Source: Xanthobacter aminoxidans (lineage in GTDB: Bacteria > Pseudomonadota > Alphaproteobacteria > Rhizobiales > Xanthobacteraceae). Taken from it: a DNA stretch of 64,000 bases. Shown here piece after piece: positions 56,067 to 63,953 of this stretch. The notes under the pieces are model-generated. The model saw only the letters and a program-made list of their open reading frames with translations, searched no databases and was not told where the DNA came from. A program made the translations under genes and the position numbers. Each line of letters starts with the position of its first letter. The stretch's first letter is position 1. The stretch lies in assembly GCF_023571765.1 (NCBI RefSeq), contig NZ_JAMJXC010000002.1:248001-312000 (forward strand), given 5' to 3'.

Positions 56067-56363
56067 ATGATCGTCAGCTTCCGCGATGCGTGGCTGGAAG
56101 CGTTCTTTGTCGATGACACGCGCTCCCGCCACATCCCGGCGGATACCGAGGATCGGCTGTTCCGAAAGCTTCAGATGATCGACGACGCGACCACCGATCA
56201 GGATCTGCGCGTGCCGCCGAGCAATCATTTCGAGAAGCTGCGCGGCACGCTCGATGGACTGCACTCGATCCGGGTCAATCTCCGGTGGAGGCTCATTTTC
56301 CGGTGGGATGGCGAGAGCGGCGAAGCCTTCGATCTTTACCTCGATGACCACAGCTATCGGTGA
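56067..56363 (+). CDS. higB: HigB-type toxin (RelE/ParE superfamily)
   Basis: A 98-residue protein, MIVSFRDAWLEAFFVDDTRS, with RVPPSNHFEKLRGTLDGLHS, IRVNLRWRLIFRW and the C-terminal LYLDDHSYR. This is the HigB/killer-protein subgroup of ribosome-dependent mRNA interferases. The order toxin then antitoxin is typical of HigBA. Its stop overlaps the region of the antitoxin start. The sequence is intact, so the toxin is probably active. Confidence 0.93.
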   Translation: MIVSFRDAWLEAFFVDDTRSRHIPADTEDRLFRKLQMIDDATTDQDLRVPPSNHFEKLRGTLDGLHSIRVNLRWRLIFRWDGESGEAFDLYLDDHSYR

Positions 56364-56371
56364 GGCCACTC

Positions 56372-56680
56372 ATGCGGATGACCAAGCGCAAGCCGGCAGG
56401 GGTCGGCGAAATCCTCGTGGAGGAATTCATGGAGCCGCTCGGCCTCACCCAGGCGGCGCTGGCCGAGGCGATGGGCGTTCCGAGGAAGCACGTCAACGAG
56501 CTGTGCAATGAGCGCCGCTCGGTCACGGCCGCGACGGCGCTCATTCTGGCGCGGGTGTTCGGTAACAGCGCCGATTTCTGGCTGAACGTCCAGCGCCGCA
56601 CAGATCTCTGGCAGACGCTGAACTCGCCGGAGGAACGGGCGCGGATCGAGCGGGCGAAGCCGTTGGCTCCGGCCGCCTGA
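56372..56680 (+). CDS. higA: HigA-type antitoxin (XRE family)
   Basis: A 102-residue protein with the HigA helix-turn-helix LTQAALAEAMGVPRKHVNEL and the family run LILARVFGNSADFWLNVQRR. The N-terminal GEILVEEFMEPLG is diagnostic. HigA binds HigB and represses its own promoter. I use the ATG at 56372; a GTG at 56360 and an ATG at 56378 are alternatives. Confidence 0.93.
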   Translation: MRMTKRKPAGVGEILVEEFMEPLGLTQAALAEAMGVPRKHVNELCNERRSVTAATALILARVFGNSADFWLNVQRRTDLWQTLNSPEERARIERAKPLAPAA

Positions 56681-56716
56681 TCCCTGGCCGCCCAATGTCC
56701 GAGGCGGCGCGCCGCC

Positions 56717-58216
56717 TCAGATGGTCTGGTTGTATTCGCCGATGCCGGGGTGCTGGCGGAGCACACCGTCGATCTCCTTGAACATCTCGCGCATGCGGGC
56801 TTCGGAGACCGGGCTTTCCACCACCACCACCAGCTCGGGCTTGTTGGAGGAGGCGCGCAGCAGGCCCCAGGAGCCGTCCTCGCAGGTGACGCGCACGCCG
56901 TTCACCGTCACGAGGTCGCGGATCTTCTGGCCGGTAACGGTCGCGCCTTCAGCCGCCAGCTTCTCGTAATGCTCCACCACCTTGGCGACGACGCCGTACT
57001 TGGCTTCGTCCGCGCAATGGGGGGACATGGTGGGCGAGGACCAGGTCTTGGGCAGCGCCTCGCGCAGCTCGGAGAGCTTCTTGCCGGGGTTGCGGTCCAG
57101 CATGTCCAGCACGGCGATGGCGGAGACGAGGCCGTCGTCATAGCCGCGGCCCACGGGCTTGTTGAAGAAGTAGTGGCCGGACTTCTCGAAGCCCACCAGC
57201 GCGCCGGTCTCGTTCACCCGGCGCTTCATGTAGGAATGGCCGGTCTTCCAGTAGTCCGCCTTCACGCCGAGCTTGATGAGCTCGGGGTCGGTGGCGAACA
57301 GGCCGGTGGACTTCACATCCACCACGAAGGTGGAGTTGGGATAAAGCTTGGCGAGGTCGCGGGCGAGCAGCACGCCCACCTTGTCGGCGAAGATCTCCTC
57401 GCCGGTGTTGTCCACCACGCCGCAGCGGTCGCCGTCGCCGTCGAAGCCGAGGGCCACGTCCGCCTTGTGCTCCAGCACCGCGTCCCGCATAGCATGGAGC
57501 ATCTCCATGTCCTCGGGGTTCGGATTGTACTTGGGGAAGGTGTGGTCCAGCTCGGTATCGAGCGGCACCACCTCGACGCCCAGCGCCTCGAGGATCTTCG
57601 GGGCGAAGGCGCCGGCCGTGCCGTTGCCGCAGGCCACCACCGCCTTGATGGGGTGCTTCAGCTTCGGCCGGTTGGTGAGGTCCTTGATGTAGACCTCGGG
57701 GAAGTTCTCGACGAACACATAGGCGCCGCCGCCCTTCAGGTCGAACTTAGCCGACAGAACGATGTCCTTCAGCCGGCTCATCTCATCCGGTCCGAAGGTG
57801 AGCGGGCGGTTCACGCCCATCTTCACGCCGGTCCAGCCATTGTCGTTGTGCGAGGCGGTGACCATCGCCACGGCGGGAACGTCCAGCGCGAACTGGGCGA
57901 AATAGGCCATGGGCGACATGGCAAGGCCGATGTCGTGCACCTTGATGCCCGCCGCCATGAGGCCGGAGACCAGCGCCAGCTTGATGGAGGAGGAATAGGA
58001 GCGGAAGTCGTGGCCGGTGACGATCTCGGGCTTCACGCCCATCTCGTGCATCAGCGTGCCCAGGCCCATGCCGAGGGCCTGCACACCCATCAGGTTGATT
58101 TCCTTCTGGAACAACCAGCGGGCGTCATACTCCCGGAAGCCGGTCGGCTTCACCATGGGCTCGGACTCGTAGGCGTAGGTATTGGGCGTCAGGACCGGCT
58201 TCGGCGTCGGGAACAT
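56717..58216 (-). CDS. Phosphomannomutase/phosphoglucomutase
   Basis: A 499-residue alpha-D-phosphohexomutase. The active Ser is in VTASHNDNGWTGVKMG, metal binding is DGDGDRCGVV, and the sugar loop is GFEKSGHYFF. The ATG at 58216 is preferred because GGAGGA lies nine bases upstream. It interconverts 1- and 6-phosphates of mannose or glucose for exopolysaccharide and LPS precursors. It converges on higA. Confidence 0.93.
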   Translation of the reverse strand: MFPTPKPVLTPNTYAYESEPMVKPTGFREYDARWLFQKEINLMGVQALGMGLGTLMHEMGVKPEIVTGHDFRSYSSSIKLALVSGLMAAGIKVHDIGLAMSPMAYFAQFALDVPAVAMVTASHNDNGWTGVKMGVNRPLTFGPDEMSRLKDIVLSAKFDLKGGGAYVFVENFPEVYIKDLTNRPKLKHPIKAVVACGNGTAGAFAPKILEALGVEVVPLDTELDHTFPKYNPNPEDMEMLHAMRDAVLEHKADVALGFDGDGDRCGVVDNTGEEIFADKVGVLLARDLAKLYPNSTFVVDVKSTGLFATDPELIKLGVKADYWKTGHSYMKRRVNETGALVGFEKSGHYFFNKPVGRGYDDGLVSAIAVLDMLDRNPGKKLSELREALPKTWSSPTMSPHCADEAKYGVVAKVVEHYEKLAAEGATVTGQKIRDLVTVNGVRVTCEDGSWGLLRASSNKPELVVVVESPVSEARMREMFKEIDGVLRQHPGIGEYNQTI

Positions 58217-58345
58217 GGGGACCATTCCTCCGCAGGCACGCAAAATTTCGCGGTCGCGAGATAGCACGGATTCGTGACCGTACGAACGGCTGCGCTTCGG
58301 ATTAGTTCCCCTCGCAGCGGCGGCACGGTGACGCCGCCGTGGCGG

Positions 58346-59872
58346 TCACGCGATCTTCCGTGTCATTTCCGGGAGCATGGTGCCCTCCTCCCGCGCCCGC
58401 ACGTGCCAGGCGAGGGCCTCCTCGATGATGTGCGGGGTGTGCCCGCCGCGCGCCGTGGCCCGCTCGAAATAGTCCGACAGCGCATCGCGATAGAGCGGAT
58501 GGACGCAATTGGCGATGACGACGCGCGCCCGCTCGCGGGGGGCCAGCTCGCGCAGGTCCGCAAGGCCCACCTCGGTGACGAGGATGTCCACGTCATGCTC
58601 GGTGTGGTCCACATGGCTCACCATGGGCACCACCGAGGACAGCGCGCCACCCTTGGCGATGGACTTGGTGACGAACACCGAGAGATAGGCGTTGCGGGCG
58701 AAATCGCCGGAGCCGCCGATGCCGTTCATCATGTGGGTGCCGCCCACATGGGTGGAATTGACGTTGCCGTAGATGTCGAATTCCAGCGCCGTGTTGATGC
58801 CGATGAGGCCGAGGCGGCGGATGATCTCCGGATGGTTGGAAATCTCCTGCGGCCGCAGGATGAGGCGCGACTTGTAGTCGGTGATGCGCGGCATCACCTG
58901 GTCGTACTTCGGCTTCGACAGGGTGATGGACGAGCCGGACGCGAAGTTCAGCTTGCCGGCGTCGAACAGGTCGAAGGTCGAATCCTGGAGCACCTCGGAA
59001 TACATGGTGAGGTCTGAGAACGGGCTCTCGATGAAGCCGTGCATCACCGCGTTGGCGATGGTGCCGATGCCGGCCTGCAGCGGCTGCAGGCGGTTCGTCA
59101 TGCGGCCGAGCTTCACCTCGTGCTTCAGGAATTCCATGAGATGGCCGGCGATGGCGGCAGTCTCGGGGTCCGGCGGCAGCACGTTGGAGGCGGAATCGAG
59201 CTTCCGCGTCACCACGATGGCGGCGATCTTCTCCGGGTCGACGGGAATGAAGGGCAGGCCCACCCGGCTTTCCGGCGTCACCACCGGGATCGGCTCGCGA
59301 AACGGGCGGCGGGTGGGGATGTAGATGTCGTGCAGCCCCTCCAGCTCCGCCGGCTGGGTGAGGTTGATCTCGACGATGACCTTCTTCGCCAGGATGGCGA
59401 AGGTGGCCGAATTGCCGACCGAGGTGGTGGGAATGATGCCGCCGGACGCGGTGATGCCCACCGCCTCGATCACCGCCACGTCGATGGGGCCGAGCTGGTT
59501 GGTGCGCAAATGCTCGACCGTCTCGGAGAGATGCTGGTCCACGAACATCACCTCGCCGGCGTTGATCGCCTTGCGCAGGGCCGGGTCGGACTGGAACGGG
59601 ATGCGGCGGGAGAGCAGGTGGGCCTCCGCCATCTGCTTGTCGAGGTCGTTGCCCAGCGAGGCGCCGGTGATGAGGGTGATGCGCAGCGGCTCGCCGCGCG
59701 CATGGGCGGCATTGGCGCGGGCGGCCAGCGCCATGGGCACGGCCTTCGCCTCGCCGGCGCGGGTGAAGCCGCTCATGCCCACGATCATGCCGTCGCCGAT
59801 GAGCGCCGCGGCCTCCTCGGCCGGGACGATCCTGTCACGCAAGGACGAGAGGCGGATGCGGTTCTCGGGCAT
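58346..59872 (-). CDS. Acetyl-CoA hydrolase / succinyl-CoA:acetate CoA-transferase family protein
   Basis: A 508-residue class I CoA-transferase from the ATG at 59872 (MPENRIRLSSLRDRIVPAEE). Signature segments are EFDIYGNVNSTHVGGTHMMN, IGGSGDFARNAYLS and an N-terminal MSGFTRAGEAKAVP. In Acetobacter AarC-type enzymes it swaps CoA between succinate and acetate; the acetyl-CoA hydrolase name is historical. Its expected role is acetate handling. The upstream 57 bases of open frame are not used. Confidence 0.92.
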   Translation of the reverse strand: MPENRIRLSSLRDRIVPAEEAAALIGDGMIVGMSGFTRAGEAKAVPMALAARANAAHARGEPLRITLITGASLGNDLDKQMAEAHLLSRRIPFQSDPALRKAINAGEVMFVDQHLSETVEHLRTNQLGPIDVAVIEAVGITASGGIIPTTSVGNSATFAILAKKVIVEINLTQPAELEGLHDIYIPTRRPFREPIPVVTPESRVGLPFIPVDPEKIAAIVVTRKLDSASNVLPPDPETAAIAGHLMEFLKHEVKLGRMTNRLQPLQAGIGTIANAVMHGFIESPFSDLTMYSEVLQDSTFDLFDAGKLNFASGSSITLSKPKYDQVMPRITDYKSRLILRPQEISNHPEIIRRLGLIGINTALEFDIYGNVNSTHVGGTHMMNGIGGSGDFARNAYLSVFVTKSIAKGGALSSVVPMVSHVDHTEHDVDILVTEVGLADLRELAPRERARVVIANCVHPLYRDALSDYFERATARGGHTPHIIEEALAWHVRAREEGTMLPEMTRKIA

Positions 59873-59956
59873 GTCGGCAATTCCGTCCTGGAGACAATCC
59901 CTTGCGCATAGCGAGGCGCGCAGGGCCACCGGAATTCGACTTAAAGGGAAGGCGGC

Positions 59957-60709
59957 TCAGGCGGTGATGGCCACCATGAGGCCACGGGCATCGCGCTCCG
60001 GCGGATCGGGGAAGCGCAAGGCGTTGCCCTCAAACACTCTTTTGGCGGTGACCGCGCAGGCGCAGGCATCCACCAGATCGTCGAGCCCTGCGCCCAGCGC
60101 AGCCGCGGTCTTCGCATTTAGCAGATCGATTGGCACGCCGGCGCGGGCGAGGAGGCCGATGCGCAGGTCGAGACCGGGCGGGTACGGCCGGCTCTTCACC
60201 TTCTTCGCCACATCGAGCGGCGCGCCGTTCATGATGCGGAACGACACCTCCGGGTGGCATTCGACGAGCCGGTCCCGCAGCTCCGCCCGGCGCAGCAGCA
60301 GTTCGTCCAGCTCGGCGATCTTGGGGAAGAGGTTGAAGCACTGGATGGAGACCTTGCGCGGCGGGCTCGAATGCGCGAGCGCCGTGGCACAGGCGGCAGC
60401 GAAGCGTTCTCGCTCGTCTCCCGGCCCCAGGCCGGCCATGACAGCCGCCCGGGCCGGGACGGAGAAGACAGAGGATTGCCGCTTGTCCAGCAGGGGGCGC
60501 ACCGCCCGCTCTGCTGCGCGCCCGCCGACTTCGCTGGTTTCGGGCAGCCCTATGGGCATGTCCACGCAGGCGATGGCGGGAGCGTCCGGCGCGTCGAACA
60601 GCGCTTCCACCCGCGCCACCCGGATCAGATCGAGCCGGCCGGCGCCGTCCCACCGGGCGACCACCCAGCCGCCGCGGCAGCCGTCGATGCCGGCGAGACG
60701 CAGGGTCAT
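59957..60709 (-). CDS. DUF429 family protein
   Basis: A 250-residue protein with an RNase H-like DUF429 fold: LAGIDGCRGGWVVARWDG, CVDMPIGLPE, SSVFSVPARAAV and ECHPEVSFRIMNG. The acidic and GCRGGW motifs suggest a nuclease-like site, but the activity is untested. It starts four bases after the extensin-like gene stop, so the two are in one operon. The open frame extends far upstream, shadowing the extensin gene. Confidence 0.88.
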   Translation of the reverse strand: MTLRLAGIDGCRGGWVVARWDGAGRLDLIRVARVEALFDAPDAPAIACVDMPIGLPETSEVGGRAAERAVRPLLDKRQSSVFSVPARAAVMAGLGPGDERERFAAACATALAHSSPPRKVSIQCFNLFPKIAELDELLLRRAELRDRLVECHPEVSFRIMNGAPLDVAKKVKSRPYPPGLDLRIGLLARAGVPIDLLNAKTAAALGAGLDDLVDACACAVTAKRVFEGNALRFPDPPERDARGLMVAITA

Positions 60710-60713
60710 GCCC

Positions 60714-61958
60714 TCAGTCCTCGCCCGCCTTGGCCTTGGGCAGGGGGATGGTGGAAGGCTGGGGGATCGGAGCCGCGTAATATTTGCGCTTGATAGAGCC
60801 CGTCTCGGGATTGCTGGACGCGGCGGACGACACCGGGATGCCCTGCGGCCCCACCTGCCAGCCCGGCGGCAGGCCGCCCTTCTGCGGCGCTGACGGCGGA
60901 GGGGCGGGCGCACGCGCGGCGGCGGGAGCCGGGGCACCGCCCACGGCGCCGGGGGGATAATTGGAGGGCGGATAGTTCGCGGGCGGATAGCTGGACGGCG
61001 GATATCCGGCGGGCGGGGGCGGCGCCGGCGAGGCGATGATCGGCGCTCGCGCGGCCTCGACCGGCGGCAAGGCGGGCGGGAGGGGGGGCGGCGGCTCGGC
61101 CTCGACCGGCGCCGGCTGCGGCGCGGCCTTCGGCCCGCCGAACAAGGTGGAGAAGAAGGAGGGCTGCTCCGCCGGGGCCGAGACCTGCTGCGGGGCCGGG
61201 GCATAGACGGGGGCCGCTTCCACCACCGGCGCGCTGGGCGCGGCCGACACCATCGGCGGCGCCTTGGTCGGCATGGGCGGCGCCGGCATCGGGCGCGGCG
61301 CCGGCTTGCAGATGGTCCGCCCCTTGGCGTGGCGCATCAGGTCCACATGGATGTGGTCGTAATGGAAGATGTTGGAGCCCGGCGCGAGCACCGTGGTGAA
61401 GCGCTCGCAGGCACCGGCCTGCACCTGGAGCAGGAAGCCGCGCTCCTCCGGCGTGCCCTTCCAGCCGTTCTTCACGCTGATCCAGCGGCCGTCCGCCGTG
61501 CGGAAGCCGCCGATGTCGAGGGCGTTGCCGAATGCATGCTCGGAAATCTTGGCGTTGGGATCGCCGTTCATGCCGCGGCAGGAATAGGCCGACATCTGGC
61601 TGATGGCGACGATGGGCTGGCCGAGCCACGCCAGCGCCGCCGGCTGCACCACGTCCTGCACCCACATGTCCACCTGGTAGATCACCGGGCAGGCGAGCTT
61701 GCCGGCCGGCTCCAGCACCACATTCCCTCGCGCCAGCGCGCTCACGCGGAACGGGTGGTCCATGCCGCAGGCGCCGGGGCCCTGGACGGCGGGAAGCGGC
61801 TCCATGAAGACGGACGGGACCACTCCCTTGGCCGCAAGGCATTGCTCCTCGGCCTGGGAGCGCCACGAATCGCGCTCCTCCAGGCCGAAGCGACAGCCCG
61901 AGAGGGCGCCGGCCAGAAGGAGGAGGGCGAGGAAGATGCGGGGCGTGTCGCGCGACAT
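60714..61958 (-). CDS. Extensin-like lipoprotein with proline-rich tail
   Basis: A 414-residue protein starting at 61958. A lipobox (LLLAGALSGC) predicts lipidation. The extensin C-terminal domain (PF06904 type) at about 35-240 has ISEHAFGNALDIGGF and HYDHIHVDLM, matching the metal-site order of M15-like peptidases. The last 170 residues are Pro/Ala-rich, with tandem SYPP/NYPP units (PPSSYPPANYPPSNYPP). It is probably a peptidoglycan-processing lipoprotein. Co-transcribed with the DUF429 gene. Confidence 0.88.
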   Translation of the reverse strand: MSRDTPRIFLALLLLAGALSGCRFGLEERDSWRSQAEEQCLAAKGVVPSVFMEPLPAVQGPGACGMDHPFRVSALARGNVVLEPAGKLACPVIYQVDMWVQDVVQPAALAWLGQPIVAISQMSAYSCRGMNGDPNAKISEHAFGNALDIGGFRTADGRWISVKNGWKGTPEERGFLLQVQAGACERFTTVLAPGSNIFHYDHIHVDLMRHAKGRTICKPAPRPMPAPPMPTKAPPMVSAAPSAPVVEAAPVYAPAPQQVSAPAEQPSFFSTLFGGPKAAPQPAPVEAEPPPPLPPALPPVEAARAPIIASPAPPPPAGYPPSSYPPANYPPSNYPPGAVGGAPAPAAARAPAPPPSAPQKGGLPPGWQVGPQGIPVSSAASSNPETGSIKRKYYAAPIPQPSTIPLPKAKAGED

Positions 61959-62118
61959 GGCCCCACCTTGCGGAGGCCGCCTTGCAAAGGGGTTAAAGCC
62001 CGTCGCCAAATACCGCAAAAGGAGCCGCAGCCCCTTGAAAAGACAGAACCCCACGCCCTTCCGCTACGCGATATCGCGGCGGAGGGATGGGGTTCGCAAG
62101 CGGGTGAAAATGGACGCG

Positions 62119-62138
62119 GACCGGCCGAGCGGCCGGTC
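62119..62138 (-). terminator. Hairpin between nepR and the extensin-like gene
   Basis: A perfect eight-base stem (GACCGGCC / GGCCGGTC) with a four-base loop, 78 bases past the nepR stop. No strong U-tract follows directly, so it is a weak terminator candidate. Confidence 0.4.
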
Positions 62139-62215
62139 GGGACCCTTGAACCTGGCGCGGCTGAACCTGGCGCGGTCTGAAGGGGAGAGACCTCCCCCCG
62201 ACTTCAGTCCTTGCC

Positions 62216-62437
62216 TCAGTCCTTCTTGGGCTCGGCCTTGGCGTCGGCGTCCGGGGGTGCGGCGCCATCGGCGGCGCCGTCCGGCTCGCGGCCCTCGAAG
62301 GCCGCCTGAAGACGGGCGGCGAGGCTTTGCAGCTCGTCCGGCATGTCTTCCTGGGTGTAATCGTCGAACAGTTGGCGCAGCTCGCGGCCCAGCAGATCCT
62401 GACGGGCGGAGATGTCGCGGCGGTGAGGCGTTCGCAT
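62216..62437 (-). CDS. nepR: NepR-like anti-sigma factor
   Basis: A 73-residue protein from the ATG at 62437, with GAGG about eight bases upstream. The conserved helical core LLGRELRQLFDDYTQEDMPD then ELQSLAARLQAAF has the NepR pattern (LGxxLRxxYDxxxxExxPDxx). NepR holds the stress sigma factor EcfG until phosphorylated PhyR removes it. Unlike the canonical locus, no ecfG or phyR is adjacent, so this is probably a NepR paralogue. The acidic/Ala tail is unusual. A start at 62470 is possible. Confidence 0.72.
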   Translation of the reverse strand: MRTPHRRDISARQDLLGRELRQLFDDYTQEDMPDELQSLAARLQAAFEGREPDGAADGAAPPDADAKAEPKKD

Positions 62438-62591
62438 GCCGCCTGCCTCTTTCTGATGCTGCGTCGTCATGGGGGTGTCGAGGGGGCCTTGGAAGCGTGC
62501 CGATCGCATGGCGAGGGTCTTCTGACAGACGCGGGCGGCCTCAAGATGGGACACGTCCACGTGCGTTGCAATAAGGTTCTGAACGCGGGCC

Positions 62592-62945
62592 TCAATCACG
62601 ATAGAGTCGCGACAGGTGTCCGGTATCAGGGTCGGTATGCGGGCCGGCCGCGTCCACGTCCGGTCCATCATCCACGTCGTGCCGCTTGTCGGAGCCGTCG
62701 AACGCCGCCTGGATTTCCTTGAGCAGGCGCCGCTCCTCGTCCACCACCCGCGCGCGGCGCGGGGGAAAATCGCGTCGGCTCTCGCCGGGGCCGAATTCCA
62801 CCGGGTCATAGCCGTGCGGCGCGGCATCGAGGCCCGGGGGCAAAACCCCGCCGTCCCGCGCGTCGTCTTCCGGTACGTTACCCTGGGCGCCCGCGTTCCG
62901 CATGGCAGAGCCGCCCGGCAGGGGTTCGTTTCGCAATCCGCTCAT
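62592..62945 (-). CDS. Stress-regulated, probably disordered protein of unknown function
   Basis: A 117-residue polar protein, MSGLRNEPLPGGSAMRNAGA to DTGHLSRLYRD, rich in Asp, Gly and Arg with little hydrophobic content. The start at 62945 has AGGAGGAGG immediately upstream. An exact EcfG promoter lies 36 bases before it. A short charged helix (VVDEERRLLKEIQAAF) may be the only folded part. I do not know the family. The NepR-like gene follows on the same strand 154 bases later. Confidence 0.7.
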   Translation of the reverse strand: MSGLRNEPLPGGSAMRNAGAQGNVPEDDARDGGVLPPGLDAAPHGYDPVEFGPGESRRDFPPRRARVVDEERRLLKEIQAAFDGSDKRHDVDDGPDVDAAGPHTDPDTGHLSRLYRD

Positions 62946-62980
62946 CCGCGCCTCCTCCTGCGTCTCCAGATCGCCGAGAA

Positions 62981-63005
62981 AACGCGAGGGGTGGGGATTT
63001 GTTCC
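62981..63005 (-). promoter_or_regulatory. EcfG-type general stress promoter (minus strand)
   Basis: On the minus strand GGAAC is followed by exactly 16 bases and then CGTT, an exact match to the alphaproteobacterial EcfG consensus GGAAC-N16/17-CGTT. It is 36 bases before the start of the unknown 117-residue protein and may also reach nepR. Confidence 0.8.
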
Positions 63006-63062
63006 ACGCCCGCGACTGGAAACATCCCGCCCCTCGACGTGCGCGGGAATCAGCGCCGTGCG

Positions 63063-63088
63063 GGAACAAGCGGGGCCATTGGGCAGTT
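63063..63088 (+). promoter_or_regulatory. Near-consensus EcfG-type promoter (plus strand)
   Basis: GGAAC followed by 17 bases and AGTT, one base from the EcfG consensus. It points to the DUF1328 gene starting about 105 bases downstream and is back-to-back with the minus-strand EcfG promoter. Confidence 0.5.
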
Positions 63089-63192
63089 GACGATGCGCGT
63101 CACACTTCAACGCCAAAAGCTGAGCGATATCAAAAGTGTCTTCAGCGGGCGGCGCACGTCATTCGATCAAACAAAGGCAAGGAGACACGGCC

Positions 63193-63369
63193 ATGCTGAG
63201 CTGGGCGATTACCTTTCTCATCGTCGCGCTGATCGCCGCGGTCCTGGGCTTCGGCGGCATCGCGGGTACGGCCATCGAAATCGCGAAGATCATCTTCTTC
63301 GTCGCGATCGTCCTGTTCCTCATCTCCGCGGTGATGGGACTGATGCGCCGGGGTCGAGGCCCGGTCTGA
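63193..63369 (+). CDS. DUF1328 (YtjA-like) small membrane protein
   Basis: A 58-residue protein from the ATG at 63193 with AGGAGAC upstream. Two hydrophobic segments ([20 protein letters not shown] and [19 protein letters not shown]) and the [15 protein letters not shown] link are the DUF1328 signature. These proteins are often induced by general stress in Hyphomicrobiales; function unknown. The near-consensus EcfG promoter upstream agrees with that. Confidence 0.9.
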   Translation: MLSWAITFLIVALIAAVLGFGGIAGTAIEIAKIIFFVAIVLFLISAVMGLMRRGRGPV

Positions 63370-63512
63370 TCCAGCCGAGGCGCAAAAAGAACAGGGCGGT
63401 CCGGAGGGGTCCCGGGCCGCCCTGAAGTCACTTGGAGATGGCTCCAGTGATACTTTGCTAAGGTAAAGGCACCGCTAACGCCCCTCGCCCGGACCACCGG
63501 ACCCCCAAACAA

Positions 63513-63536
63513 AAAGGCGCCCGGTTGGGCGCCTTT
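63513..63536 (-). terminator. Bidirectional terminator between DUF1328 and glycine-zipper genes
   Basis: A perfect ten-base stem (AAAGGCGCCC / GGGCGCCTTT) with loop GGTT. On the minus strand it continues as TTTTTGTTT, a strong terminator for the glycine-zipper gene; on the plus strand the T-run is shorter. A looser hairpin lies at about 63393-63425. Confidence 0.85.
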
Positions 63537-63566
63537 CGGTTGTTCAGCAGTACCGTTTCGTGCCGC

Positions 63567-63836
63567 TCAGGGGCACTGCACGCGATAGCGGTTGCCGTAG
63601 GCGTCGCGCGCCCAGCAGGCGCGGGGGGTGGTCTCGGCACCGATGATGGCGCCCGTGCCCGCGCCGATGAGGCCGCCGACGAGGGCGCCCGTGCCGGTGC
63701 CCGTGGCGGCGGCACCGATCAGCGCACCGGTGCCGGCGCCGATCGCAGCACCACCCACCGCGCGATCCTGCCGCGAATATTCGCTGCAACCGCCGAGGGC
63801 GAGTGCCATCACGCCAATCATGAGAGCCGCTTTCAT
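63567..63836 (-). CDS. Glycine-zipper lipoprotein
   Basis: An 89-residue protein from the ATG at 63836 with GGGAGAACG upstream. The lipobox ALALGGC is followed by about 50 residues of Gly/Ala repeats (GAAIGAGTGALIGAAATGTG, GALVGGLIGAGTGAIIGA), the glycine-zipper pattern. A short end with CWARDAYGNRYRVQCP follows. It is an outer-membrane-type stress lipoprotein similar to 17-kDa antigen/OsmB-like families. Confidence 0.85.
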   Translation of the reverse strand: MKAALMIGVMALALGGCSEYSRQDRAVGGAAIGAGTGALIGAAATGTGTGALVGGLIGAGTGAIIGAETTPRACWARDAYGNRYRVQCP

Positions 63837-63921
63837 CTCGTTCTCCCTTGCCCTGCCGGCAGCATGCCGGACATCCATCCTGCGCCCCGCCCCGCATCGG
63901 GGCACGAGGGCGAAACAGCAC

Positions 63922-63944
63922 GCCTGACCGCCCGTGGCGTCAGG
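63922..63944 (-). terminator. Hairpin after the partial gene at the window end
   Basis: GCCTGACCGCC faces GGCGTCAGGC with one bulged base. It is placed to end the partial minus-strand gene. Confidence 0.35.
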
Positions 63945-63953
63945 CCCGCCGCA

